A stretch of 17,553 nt of DNA, taken from assembly GCA_003524845.1 (NCBI GenBank), contig DQGR01000092.1, forward strand, positions 1-17,553, written 5' to 3'. Shown in pieces: positions 1-6,395 of this stretch (position 1 is its first letter; each line of letters opens with the position of its first letter). The position numbers and the translations under genes are program-made. The notes under the pieces were generated by a model, which did no database searches, had not been told where the DNA came from, and saw only the letters and a list, made by a program, of their open reading frames with translations. The stretch is from Patescibacteria group bacterium. Its GTDB lineage: Bacteria > Patescibacteriota > Microgenomatia > UBA10105.

Positions 1-476
1 ATTACCTGAAAACTCAGGTCAAATAATTCTTTATTGGAAAGTGGTCGATTAAAAAACTCGCTTAACACTTTCAGTGTCGCGACTGTTACCGCAGAAGATG
101 ATCCAAATCCGAATTTACCGGAAAACGGGCTATGCGTGGTGACTTTAATTCCACTCAATTCGTGGTCATTCCCGCCCCGTGTCGGAGCACGGGATAAACT
201 CCAACGGGAATCCAGTAAATTTTTAGCTGGATCCCCGATAACTGTCGGGGATGACAAATTAAGCATACGCACATTAAAGACCTGTATCGCGGCTTCCACA
301 AATCGCGTATCTTTACTTTGTGGAGTCTCAATACTAATACCTTGCTTATCTGAAGGTTCGATCGTTACCTGCAGTCGTGAGTCAACTGCCGTGACCAGAC
401 ACGGCTCCCCATACACTACTGCGTGCTCGCCGAAAAGCATTAATTTTCCTGGCGCCGAAACTGTAATTTTATTCAT
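1..476 (-). CDS. mvk: Mevalonate kinase, N-terminal part (runs off the window)
   Basis: GHMP-family kinase expected to phosphorylate mevalonate to 5-phosphomevalonate with ATP in the cytoplasm. Only the first 158 residues are present; the C-terminal half lies beyond position 1. Residues 8-11 (APGK) and 16-23 (GEHAVVYG) are the mevalonate kinase N-terminal signature, and 121-130 (KFGFGSSSAV) is the ATP phosphate-binding loop. The start at 476 gives the canonical MNKITVSAPGK beginning, 32 nt after the stop of the upstream GHMP kinase, so the two are probably co-transcribed. Odd feature: residues about 74-104, between the predicted helix ending in VF and the strand GIKVTT, are encoded by a dispersed palindromic element (165-255) that keeps the frame open. 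The family normally has only a short connection there. Identification is firm; whether the enzyme tolerates the insert is unknown. Confidence 0.9.
   Translation of the reverse strand, partial: MNKITVSAPGKLMLFGEHAVVYGEPCLVTAVDSRLQVTIEPSDKQGISIETPQSKDTRFVEAAIQVFNVRMLNLSSPTVIGDPAKNLLDSRWSLSRAPTRGGNDHELSGIKVTTHSPFSGKFGFGSSSAVTVATLKVLSEFFNRPLSNKELFDLSFQV
165..255. repeat. Dispersed palindromic element inside mvk
   Basis: A 91-bp element begins GTCATTCCCG and ends CGGGGATGAC, so its termini are inverted copies. It contains two nested hairpins, one of them CCCCGA/TCGGGG near 235-250. On the minus strand it carries CTGGATTCC and GAGTTTATCCCG (190-201), which are also present in the intergenic element at 6265-6386, and the latter again at 15149-15160. 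It is translated as residues about 74-104 of mevalonate kinase without a stop or frameshift. Confidence 0.8.
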
Positions 477-488
477 ATTGACTATCCC

Positions 489-509
489 TTTCCGCTTCCC
501 CCTTCCCCC
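489..509. repeat. Heptamer array, TTTCCGC/TTCCCCC type
   Basis: Three consecutive 7-bp units (TTTCCGC, TTCCCCC, TTCCCCC) fill most of the gap between the two GHMP kinase genes. Read on the minus strand this is a purine-rich tract ending about 12 nt before the mvk ATG, so it may double as a ribosome-binding region. Similar units occur at 2048-2075, 5316-5367 and 13303-13330. Confidence 0.6.
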
Positions 510-1450
510 TAAATAACCATCTGTTCTCTTCTTACTCCCTCGCCTCCTAATTGTACCTGAAATGAGGGAAATCCGTGAGTTTTGGCAATTTTAATTAGTA
601 CTTTTGGATCATCATGGGTTGCAGCCACCACTCCAGATCCGTTTTTCCATCCACCAGCACCAGTTATTTTTGCAACACCCCCACTTTTCTCAATTTCACG
701 AATCATTTTCTTAACCGGCGCTGATACAACGCCCAATTTCTCTAAACAATCTTCATTTATCTTGATTGCGCGTCTAAAATCAGTTTCGTTTTCTTCTTTT
801 ATTGCTAATGTTAAAATTTTCGCTGCCGCTTCCATTTGGTCAAAAATTGGCTTTTTAATTGACTCTTTTTGTTTAACAACAAAGGTGATTATTTCACCAG
901 ATGATTCTTCACGTCCGGTATTAATGAGCACAAACGGTTTAAAATCCTTGGGTAATTTAAACGGTAATAACCAAAATGTCTTGAGAAATTCTAATTCCTT
1001 GCGATACCACAAAAGTCCTCCAAAAGATACAATTGTATTATCCCCACCCGATGGTGTGATATGTTGTGCTTTTTCAGCTTGAAAAGCAGCTTCATTAATT
1101 TCTTTGACAACCCATGGCAATTTCGTATAGCCGTACAACGCTCCAATTGTGGCAACTGCAAGCGCAGCTGATGATCCCATTCCTTTACTCACCGGAATAT
1201 CTGAACTGATACCAATAAAAATATCTTTTATCTTAGTTTTGTGAATACGCTCAAATGTTTCAACAATGGCATTAAAATATTTGTTTTCTTTTCTAAAGTC
1301 TGTAACTGGTATAAATGGTTTTCCTGCTGTATCAGAAAGTGTTACATATAAACGAAGTGATGTTGAGACGAGTACGGCAGGTTTTCCAGCAACCACAGCA
1401 TGTAAGCCGGATAGATGAATCTTTCCGGGAGCTGAAACTGTGATTTTCAT
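509..1450 (-). CDS. Mevalonate-kinase-like GHMP kinase (second paralogue)
   Basis: A 313-aa soluble GHMP kinase, full length for the mevalonate kinase family. Visible motifs are APGK at 7-10, GLHAVVAG at 15-22, the phosphate loop KGMGSSAA at 89-96, PSGGDN at 133-138 with the likely catalytic Asp137, the third GHMP motif ITGAGG at 262-267, and a C-terminal GGEGVRRE typical of mevalonate kinases. Two departures stand out: Leu16 replaces the Glu of the usual GEHAVV motif, and the third motif continues WKNGSG instead of a glycine run. Its ATG follows directly on the TAA of the 75-aa gene, and mvk starts 32 nt after its stop. With a more canonical mvk next to it, this copy may act on another pathway intermediate such as phosphomevalonate. 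That is inference; the sequence itself looks like mevalonate kinase. Confidence 0.85.
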   Translation of the reverse strand: MKITVSAPGKIHLSGLHAVVAGKPAVLVSTSLRLYVTLSDTAGKPFIPVTDFRKENKYFNAIVETFERIHKTKIKDIFIGISSDIPVSKGMGSSAALAVATIGALYGYTKLPWVVKEINEAAFQAEKAQHITPSGGDNTIVSFGGLLWYRKELEFLKTFWLLPFKLPKDFKPFVLINTGREESSGEIITFVVKQKESIKKPIFDQMEAAAKILTLAIKEENETDFRRAIKINEDCLEKLGVVSAPVKKMIREIEKSGGVAKITGAGGWKNGSGVVAATHDDPKVLIKIAKTHGFPSFQVQLGGEGVRREQMVI

Positions 1451-1678
1451 TTATTTATGATTAAGACTGTCTAGCGTTGCCTGTGCCAGTCCCGGGCAAT
1501 TCGTAACCGGGGTTGTATAACCTTTAAAATCACTCTCAAATTGGAGCGGTTGGCTTGTACCTGGCACTCTAATAATAGAAATTATACCGTCTGGATAAAT
1601 ATATTCATTCACCTGTATTCTTCCAGGTATGCAATCTGCTTTTATTTGCTGTGGTTGTGTAAATAATTTTTCTCTCAT
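1451..1678 (-). CDS. Unknown 75-aa protein within the mevalonate cluster
   Basis: Not recognised. I chose the ATG at 1678 because GAGGAG lies 6-7 nt upstream on the minus strand, one of the few clear Shine-Dalgarno sites in this half of the window. An upstream in-frame ATG at 1762 would overlap the DUF35 gene. The stop TAA directly abuts the ATG of the following GHMP kinase (TAA then ATG), suggesting translational coupling. The protein has no membrane segment or signal peptide, contains two cysteines (Cys16, Cys61), and is rich in beta-branched residues, consistent with a small beta fold. Position inside the operon suggests expression with the isoprenoid genes, but no function can be assigned. 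Confidence 0.55.
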   Translation of the reverse strand: MREKLFTQPQQIKADCIPGRIQVNEYIYPDGIISIIRVPGTSQPLQFESDFKGYTTPVTNCPGLAQATLDSLNHK

Positions 1679-1733
1679 AATTCTCTCCTCTCTAATTTTT
1701 CCAGTATGTATTGAGTCGGGAAACTCACCAAAA

Positions 1734-2030
1734 TCATGCAAGCAGCACAAATTTAATCCCATAGGGAATCACGTCTTCAGCTTCCGGGCGCCTGAGCCGG
1801 CGTATTACGGCTTTGACTTTTTGGCCAGTAGCAACAATACCGGTGACATCAACGAGCTGACCCAGGTAATTCCGGTCTGCGAGACGCACTAAAACTACGT
1901 AATATGGAGCCTGTTCTTCAAATCCGGCCAGCGGCACCCGTACCTGTGTCCAGGAAATGATTACTCCTTCTTTCCCCAACAGTTCCTTGATTTTTTTCTG
2001 GTTGCGCCAGATTTTGACCGGACTATTCAT
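1734..2030 (-). CDS. DUF35 OB-fold protein of the HMG-CoA synthase/thiolase set
   Basis: A 98-aa acyl-CoA-associated OB-fold protein. The core VPLAGFEEQAPYYVVLV (33-49) followed by LVDVTGIVATGQKVKAVIRR is the DUF35 OB-fold pattern. In archaea a DUF35 protein bridges acetoacetyl-CoA thiolase and HMG-CoA synthase, and the gene order synthase-thiolase-DUF35 is the same here. The gene starts 11 nt after the thiolase stop, so it is almost certainly in the same operon. Odd feature: family members normally carry an N-terminal rubredoxin-like zinc ribbon with two CxxC pairs between the leading helix and the OB fold. Here the helix (about 7-20) runs straight into the OB fold, and the protein has no cysteine at all. 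The bridging role is inferred from context. Confidence 0.85.
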   Translation of the reverse strand: MNSPVKIWRNQKKIKELLGKEGVIISWTQVRVPLAGFEEQAPYYVVLVRLADRNYLGQLVDVTGIVATGQKVKAVIRRLRRPEAEDVIPYGIKFVLLA

Positions 2031-2041
2031 AATTTGTTTTT

Positions 2042-3220
2042 TTAACCTTTCCCCTTTCCGCTTCCCGCTTTCCCCTGAAAGATATGTACTGCTGCTACTG
2101 CGCCTGAGCCACCCACGTTATGGGTCAAACCAATCCGTGTCTTCTCAACCTGCCGTTTGCCACTTGTTCCCCGCAGTTGACTGACTATTTCAACTACCTG
2201 TTTCACACCTGTTGCTCCTACCGGATGGCCACAGGCTTTGAGTCCGCCAGATGGATTGACGACCAGGTGTTGAGCTTTACCCAAGGTAAGTTCTTCACGT
2301 AATAAAGCTTTCCCCGCCTTGCCTGGTTCATAAAACCCCAAGTCCTCAAGCGCAATTAGTTCTGCAATCGTAAAACAATCATGCACCTCGGCTACCTCAA
2401 TATCGCGCGGACCTACGCGAGCAGCCTTATATGCCAATTTTGCTGCGCGTTTGGCTGCAGATAAACTCGTGATTTCTTTGCGCCCTGCCAGTCCCAGACT
2501 GTCAGAAGCCACACCGGCGCCGATTAACCACACTGGGGTTTGGCCTTTTTGAGCTACTGCTTCAGAAACGATCACTGCAGCTGCAGCCCCATCTGATATT
2601 GGCGAACAGTCAAGTAATTTTAACGGGTCGGCAATTTTTGGACTGGCCAAAACTTTTGCTATCGTTATCAAATTGTTAAAGTGAGCCTTACTGTTGAGCA
2701 CGGCGTGGAAGTGATTTTTTACAGCTACAGCCGCCAGTTCTTCTTCAGTTGTCCCGTATTTTTCCATGTGGGCCCGCGCTAAAATTGCGTACAGCCCGGG
2801 AAACGTAATCCCGGCCTGTCGTTCAACATCGCTTCCCGCACCCATTAAGCCGAGCGCTACGTCCTCTGGCTTGTGATCAGTCATTTTTTCCACGCCGACG
2901 ACCAACACCCGCTCAAACATGCCGGATCTCACTGCAACTGCACCATTGTAAAAAGCCAGGCCGCCGGAAGCACATGCGCCTTCAATTTTAAAAGCCGGGC
3001 CGGCAAATCCCAACTCTTCGGCAAAGAAAGCTCCCAGGTTTTCCTGTCCACCTAAAATGCCGGACAGCATATTACCCACATACAAAGCATCAATGTCTGT
3101 GATGCGGAGATTACTGGCTAACAACGCTTCAGACACTGCTTCACGCACCAAAGCACGCGGAGAAATATCCCAAAGCTCACCAAATTGTGTAGTTGCTGCA
3201 CCAAGTACGGCTACTTTCAT
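2042..3220 (-). CDS. Acetyl-CoA C-acetyltransferase (thiolase), archaeal/SCP2 type
   Basis: A 392-aa thiolase expected to condense two acetyl-CoA into acetoacetyl-CoA, the entry step of the mevalonate pathway. The nucleophile is Cys83 in EGACASGG. The second set of active-site residues is His280 in EVHDCF and His332 in NPSGGLKACGHPVGATG (322-338); HNVGGSGA (367-374) closes the fold. These motifs fit the SCP2-like thiolases found in archaeal mevalonate operons rather than the bacterial AtoB type. The start lies 3 nt after the HMG-CoA synthase stop and DUF35 follows 11 nt later, matching the known archaeal complex. The last ten or so residues (GKAGSGKGKG) come from a 7-bp repeat array (2048-2075) and look like a low-complexity tail added to the normal end. 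Confidence 0.93.
   Translation of the reverse strand: MKVAVLGAATTQFGELWDISPRALVREAVSEALLASNLRITDIDALYVGNMLSGILGGQENLGAFFAEELGFAGPAFKIEGACASGGLAFYNGAVAVRSGMFERVLVVGVEKMTDHKPEDVALGLMGAGSDVERQAGITFPGLYAILARAHMEKYGTTEEELAAVAVKNHFHAVLNSKAHFNNLITIAKVLASPKIADPLKLLDCSPISDGAAAAVIVSEAVAQKGQTPVWLIGAGVASDSLGLAGRKEITSLSAAKRAAKLAYKAARVGPRDIEVAEVHDCFTIAELIALEDLGFYEPGKAGKALLREELTLGKAQHLVVNPSGGLKACGHPVGATGVKQVVEIVSQLRGTSGKRQVEKTRIGLTHNVGGSGAVAAVHIFQGKAGSGKGKG
2048..2075. repeat. Heptamer array forming the thiolase C-terminus
   Basis: Four contiguous 7-bp units (TTTCCCC, TTTCCGC, TTCCCGC, TTTCCCC on the plus strand) immediately precede the thiolase stop and encode its Gly/Lys/Ser tail. The first and second units recur at 13303-13330 in a pilin signal peptide, and TTTCCGC/TTCCCGC recur inside HMG-CoA reductase. 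Confidence 0.65.
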
Positions 3221-3223
3221 ACA

Positions 3224-4252
3224 TTAAATTGTTTTGGTTTGTTTTAAATAGCGCGGGTAATCTATATATTCTTTTTGTGAAAGCAGTTGATTAGACTCGT
3301 GCTTCCGGTATTTTTCAATGTGTTTGGTAGTTTTCCAGATAAATGCATCGCTTCCAGCTCCGGATCCGTATGAAACCATAAAGATTTTTTGATCTGGTTT
3401 TGCCTGCTTCAAAACACTTGCTAATCCAATAAGTGTTGAGGCAGAATAGGGATTTCCAATCTGAGGCGCAACAAAAGAAGGTAGAAACTGTTCTTTAGTA
3501 AAACCTAAGCGCGACGCCACCGCCACTGGAAATTTCCCGTTTGGCATATGAAACACGCAGTAGTCATAATCTGCAGGTTTTGTTTTGGTTTTTTTAAACA
3601 GTAAATTGGCCGCCCCTAATACATGGGTAAAGTACGCCGGTTCGCCGCTAAAGCGGCCGCTATGCGAGGGAAAACGGATGCCATCCCGGCGCCAGAAATC
3701 CGGTGTGTCAGATGAATAAGAAGTAAAGGCAACGAGTTCGGCAATAATTTCCTGGCTGCTGTTTCCTAAGAGAAATGCGGCTGCACCTGCACCAGATGTG
3801 TACTCTAACACATCGTGTGGTCGCGATTGCGCCACATCAGTGCCCACCGCCAGTCCATAATTAACCTGTCCGCTTTTAATGAGTCCTGCAATAAGTTCTA
3901 TTGCGGCAGTACCGGCTTTACAGGCAAACTCCAAATCAGCGGCAAAATAGTGATGACCAATTCCCAAAAATTCACCAATAATAGTCGAGGTGGGATTTAC
4001 GGCATACGGGTGAGTTTCCGATCCGACTAAAATTGCTCCAATGTTGTCCGGCCGAAAGCGAGTTCCGAGACAGCGAATGGCCGCCTCAAGTCCAAGCGTC
4101 ACCGCATCTTCATCCCAACTTGCAACAGCTTTTTCCACGATCCCCAGTGAGTTCCGTATTTCTGCCGGATCTTTTTTCCAGACGCGCGCAATTTCCTCGG
4201 TTTTGATTCGATATTTCGGCACATACGCACCGTAGCTAACAATTCCGATCAT
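3224..4252 (-). CDS. Hydroxymethylglutaryl-CoA synthase, archaeal type
   Basis: A 342-aa HMG-CoA synthase joining acetyl-CoA and acetoacetyl-CoA to HMG-CoA. The catalytic triad is visible: Glu79 in VGSETHPYAVNP, Cys111 in LEFACKAGTAA and His235 in VFHMPNGKFP. Further family motifs are QIGNPYSAS and VSYGSGAGSDAF near the C-terminus. Length and motifs match the short archaeal form, not the longer animal or firmicute form. A weak AAGG about 10 nt before the ATG is the only ribosome-binding candidate. The gene is 97 nt downstream of HMG-CoA reductase, separated by a palindromic hairpin (4287-4322), and 3 nt before the thiolase, so synthase and thiolase are tightly coupled. It probably channels acetoacetyl-CoA within a complex with thiolase and DUF35, as in archaea (inference). 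Confidence 0.93.
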   Translation of the reverse strand: MIGIVSYGAYVPKYRIKTEEIARVWKKDPAEIRNSLGIVEKAVASWDEDAVTLGLEAAIRCLGTRFRPDNIGAILVGSETHPYAVNPTSTIIGEFLGIGHHYFAADLEFACKAGTAAIELIAGLIKSGQVNYGLAVGTDVAQSRPHDVLEYTSGAGAAAFLLGNSSQEIIAELVAFTSYSSDTPDFWRRDGIRFPSHSGRFSGEPAYFTHVLGAANLLFKKTKTKPADYDYCVFHMPNGKFPVAVASRLGFTKEQFLPSFVAPQIGNPYSASTLIGLASVLKQAKPDQKIFMVSYGSGAGSDAFIWKTTKHIEKYRKHESNQLLSQKEYIDYPRYLKQTKTI

Positions 4253-4286
4253 AAGAATATTGCCTTGCTCGATTGCTAAATTGCCA

Positions 4287-4322
4287 AGGGTCAGACCTTA
4301 AATGCAATCAAGGTCTGACCCT
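4287..4322. repeat. 13-bp inverted repeat hairpin (AGGGTCAGACCTT family), copy 1
   Basis: AGGGTCAGACCTT at 4287-4299 pairs perfectly with its complement at 4310-4322 across a 10-nt loop. It sits between the HMG-CoA reductase stop and the HMG-CoA synthase start. An identical stem with a different loop lies at 6640-6675. There is no T-run on either side, so it is more like a REP-type hairpin than a classical terminator. It could still stabilise or partly terminate the upstream message. Confidence 0.8.
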
Positions 4323-4349
4323 GAGAGTGACAGTCTAACAATCATCTTA

Positions 4350-5561
4350 TTATTCTTTTTCCCCTCTCCCCAATTTTTCATGCGCGCGGGCCAGACTTCC
4401 CTCTTCCAAAGAAGATAAAAGTGAAATCTCGCCAGCCAAAACTGAAGCTGCAATTATTTCAGCAAACCGTTGACTGTTATTTCCTTCGTTTCCGCCGGCT
4501 AACCCTAAAAGTTGTAATACTTCTGTTTGCGTGGCTAAATTTGTTCCTCCGCCGACAGTTCCCACCATCAAATCAGGCAGATACACGCTTATATATAAAT
4601 CTTCGGTCGGCTTTCCGCTAACAATTACTTCAGTCGTAGTTACTGCCATACTTCCTTCGCCAATGTGGCCAGGATCCTGTCCGGTAGCTAGAAATAATGC
4701 GCCGATTACATTGGCAGCCTGGGCGTTAAAACCAATACTGCCGGACATGATTGAACCCAACATACATTTAGCCAACCAGACTTGATAGACGTTCTGCGCC
4801 GTAGTTTTTAAGGTGGTTTTCAGAACTTGTTCGGGAATCACTACTTCAGCCCAGGCTTTAATCCCCCGATAATTAAGAAAGTTTTGCCAGGAGGCTTTTT
4901 TATCAACACAAAAATTACCAGACAGAGACAGACATTTAACGCGAGTTCTTGCTTCAATCAACGTAACCATTTTTTGCGTAGCAATCGTCACCATATTCAT
5001 ACCCATCGCATCCTGTGTGTCAAAGTAAAACCGTACGTACGCATATCTACCCACCGTGGTAACCTTGGCTTTTTTAAATTTCAAATGCCCAGAGGTAGAT
5101 TCAGCTGCGTGCGCGAGTTCCTGTTCATGTGACTCGATCCACTCGTAAAGTTGTTGATTTTGGGCAGTGCCAGTGGTTTGAAACACCGGGCCGCGGGTGG
5201 CGCCAATCCGGTGACTATGCACAAGACAACCACCACTTTCAGAAATTGCTTTACACCCGCGATTTACCGAAGCTACCAGCGCTCCCTCGGTAGTTGCCAA
5301 AGGAATATAAAACTCTTTCTCCTTTCCGCGCTTGTCCTGAGCTTGTCGAATGGATTCCGCTTCCCGCTTAACGCTCAACGGTCCGGCAATTCCCAGCGGC
5401 ACTTGGGTCACGCCAATCATGTTTTCGCAATTTCTCGCTGTTGTAATTTGTTCGTCCAGCGTAAACTTACCGGTGTGAGTAAACATAACTCCGGTTAATT
5501 TTTCTAATGCGCTTCGCCTCTCAGCTACTGATTTATAATTTCGTAAGTTCATAAAATTCAT
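4350..5561 (-). CDS. hmgA: Hydroxymethylglutaryl-CoA reductase (class I, NADPH type)
   Basis: A 403-aa reductase converting HMG-CoA to mevalonate. Visible motifs are ENMIGVTQVPLGIAGPL (46-62), TTEGALVASVNRGCKAI with catalytic Glu92, DAMGMNM (184-190) for NADPH, LSGNFCVDKKAS with catalytic Lys221, GQDPGHIGEGS with Asp296, VGGGT (336-340) and the C-terminal His394 in SLARAHEKLGR. No membrane anchor is present, so it is cytosolic. Odd feature: residues about 69-80 (ESIRQAQDKRGK) interrupt the usual short link between GIAGPL and the EFYIPLATTEG strand. They are encoded by a dispersed repeat (5331-5354) embedded in a 7-bp repeat tract. The start at 5561 has no Shine-Dalgarno and lies at the edge of an inverted octamer array; an alternative ATG is four codons in. 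The enzyme looks active. Confidence 0.95.
   Translation of the reverse strand: MNFMNLRNYKSVAERRSALEKLTGVMFTHTGKFTLDEQITTARNCENMIGVTQVPLGIAGPLSVKREAESIRQAQDKRGKEKEFYIPLATTEGALVASVNRGCKAISESGGCLVHSHRIGATRGPVFQTTGTAQNQQLYEWIESHEQELAHAAESTSGHLKFKKAKVTTVGRYAYVRFYFDTQDAMGMNMVTIATQKMVTLIEARTRVKCLSLSGNFCVDKKASWQNFLNYRGIKAWAEVVIPEQVLKTTLKTTAQNVYQVWLAKCMLGSIMSGSIGFNAQAANVIGALFLATGQDPGHIGEGSMAVTTTEVIVSGKPTEDLYISVYLPDLMVGTVGGGTNLATQTEVLQLLGLAGGNEGNNSQRFAEIIAASVLAGEISLLSSLEEGSLARAHEKLGRGEKE
5316..5367. repeat. Repeat insertion in the HMG-CoA reductase gene
   Basis: Positions 5331-5354 read CTTGTCCTGAGCTTGTCGAA then TGGA, a sequence type widely dispersed in intergenic DNA; a diverged relative is at about 10008-10023. 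It is flanked by heptamer units TTTCTCC/TTTCCGC (5316-5329) and TTCCGC/TTCCCGC (5355-5367), as if it had landed inside a heptamer array. The whole tract stays in frame in the reductase. Confidence 0.6.
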
Positions 5562-5622
5562 TGTTATATTGCTATATTGTTGACTTCGTTAACAACGGAA
5601 CAATCCAGCAATATAACAATCG
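5560..5622. repeat. Inverted octamer arrays upstream of HMG-CoA reductase
   Basis: Three 8-bp units (ATTGTTAT, ATTGCTAT, ATTGTTGA; 5560-5583) face four units of the complementary type (AACAACGG, AACAATCC, AGCAATAT, AACAATCG; 5591-5622). The outer 14 bp, ATTGTTATATTGCT at 5560-5573 and its complement at 5607-5620, form a perfect inverted repeat. In the mRNA this hairpin would end at the reductase ATG, so it could affect translation start. It fills the gap between the Yip1-like gene and HMG-CoA reductase. Confidence 0.7.
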
Positions 5623-5630
5623 TTCTCTTT

Positions 5631-6248
5631 TCATACAAACGGTACTTTGAAGATTCCCAATATATAGAGAAAATAGGATGTTACGCCCAAAAGCGGAAAA
5701 AATACCAGTGAGGCCAGGATGATTTTCTTAAGATCAAATTTTAGCGCAAACCGCAGAGTTAGATAATATAACAAGCCTTTCCAGAAAAAGAGCGACAGGG
5801 AAAACGTCAGGTACAGCAAACTAAATCCGCGGCCAAGAATAGTTTCAGTGCGCGGCGGCGGTAAAAACACATACATAACCGAAGTGGTAAAAAACCACAC
5901 CAAAGTCGGAACCAGTGAGTACCCCCACGCCATCAGTACTCCCCGTAACTCCTGAGTACCCCCAAACATTTTTCCCAAACCCAGTAGCAAAAAACAAATT
6001 CCCAGATATAAGGCAATCACGGTGGTAAACAAACGTGAGGCGTTGATGGTGAGCAAAAATGGGTGCAATGTGTGGAGTTTCAGAGGTGATACGAGGAAAA
6101 AATAACCGGCAATCAGACTGAAAATAATCAGTAACTGGTACGGATCCTCGCTCACAATCTTCCGATATGTTGCATACGGCGACTGAATCGAACCCCAGAC
6201 GTTTTTGAGGAATGAAATTAATAAATGCAGGATATTGTTTATGGTCAT
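5631..6248 (-). CDS. Yip1-like multi-pass membrane protein
   Basis: A 205-aa integral membrane protein with about five hydrophobic segments (roughly 38-58, 66-92, 104-128, 142-167 and 174-200). A short amphipathic N-terminus (SFLKNVWGSIQSPYATYRKI) fits the entry of Yip1-family domains, where a conserved Pro follows a helix before the first membrane segment. Bacterial Yip1-like proteins have no well-defined activity. The gene lies 69 nt upstream of HMG-CoA reductase on the same strand, separated by inverted octamer arrays, and follows a 122-bp palindromic element. Whether it belongs to the mevalonate transcript is unclear. The family call rests on overall topology, so it is moderate. Confidence 0.65.
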   Translation of the reverse strand: MTINNILHLLISFLKNVWGSIQSPYATYRKIVSEDPYQLLIIFSLIAGYFFLVSPLKLHTLHPFLLTINASRLFTTVIALYLGICFLLLGLGKMFGGTQELRGVLMAWGYSLVPTLVWFFTTSVMYVFLPPPRTETILGRGFSLLYLTFSLSLFFWKGLLYYLTLRFALKFDLKKIILASLVFFPLLGVTSYFLYILGIFKVPFV

Positions 6249-6264
6249 TTCAAACTACCTTTTT

Positions 6265-6386
6265 GTCATTTCGAATGGAACGAAGTGCAATGAGAAATCT
6301 AGCGAAGCGAAAATTAATAACTACGACACTTCATGTCTGGATTCCTCGACGGAGTTTATCCCGATTCAATCGGGACTCGGAATGAC
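6265..6386. repeat. Composite palindromic element with GTCATT...AATGAC ends
   Basis: A 122-bp intergenic element starts GTCATTTCGA and ends CGGAATGAC. It contains at least two hairpins, one of them ATCCCGAT/ATCGGGA around 6358-6375. Its right half (CTGGATTCC, then GAGTTTATCCCG at 6352-6363, then CGGAATGAC) closely matches the element inside mvk. It separates the 77-aa gene from the Yip1-like gene. Confidence 0.75.
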
Positions 6387-6395
6387 AATAAGATT

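Noticed and set aside
34..516. Long plus-strand open frame opposite the first gene
   Set aside because: The minus strand here encodes an unmistakable mevalonate kinase N-terminus; the plus-strand frame has no family features.
582..1082. 166-residue plus-strand frame
   Set aside because: It lies opposite the GHMP kinase, whose motifs are all conserved; it is a mirror frame.
4287..4322. Rho-independent terminator
   Set aside because: The stem is good but neither strand has a T-run after it, and the second copy has the same stem in another place; a repeat is more likely.
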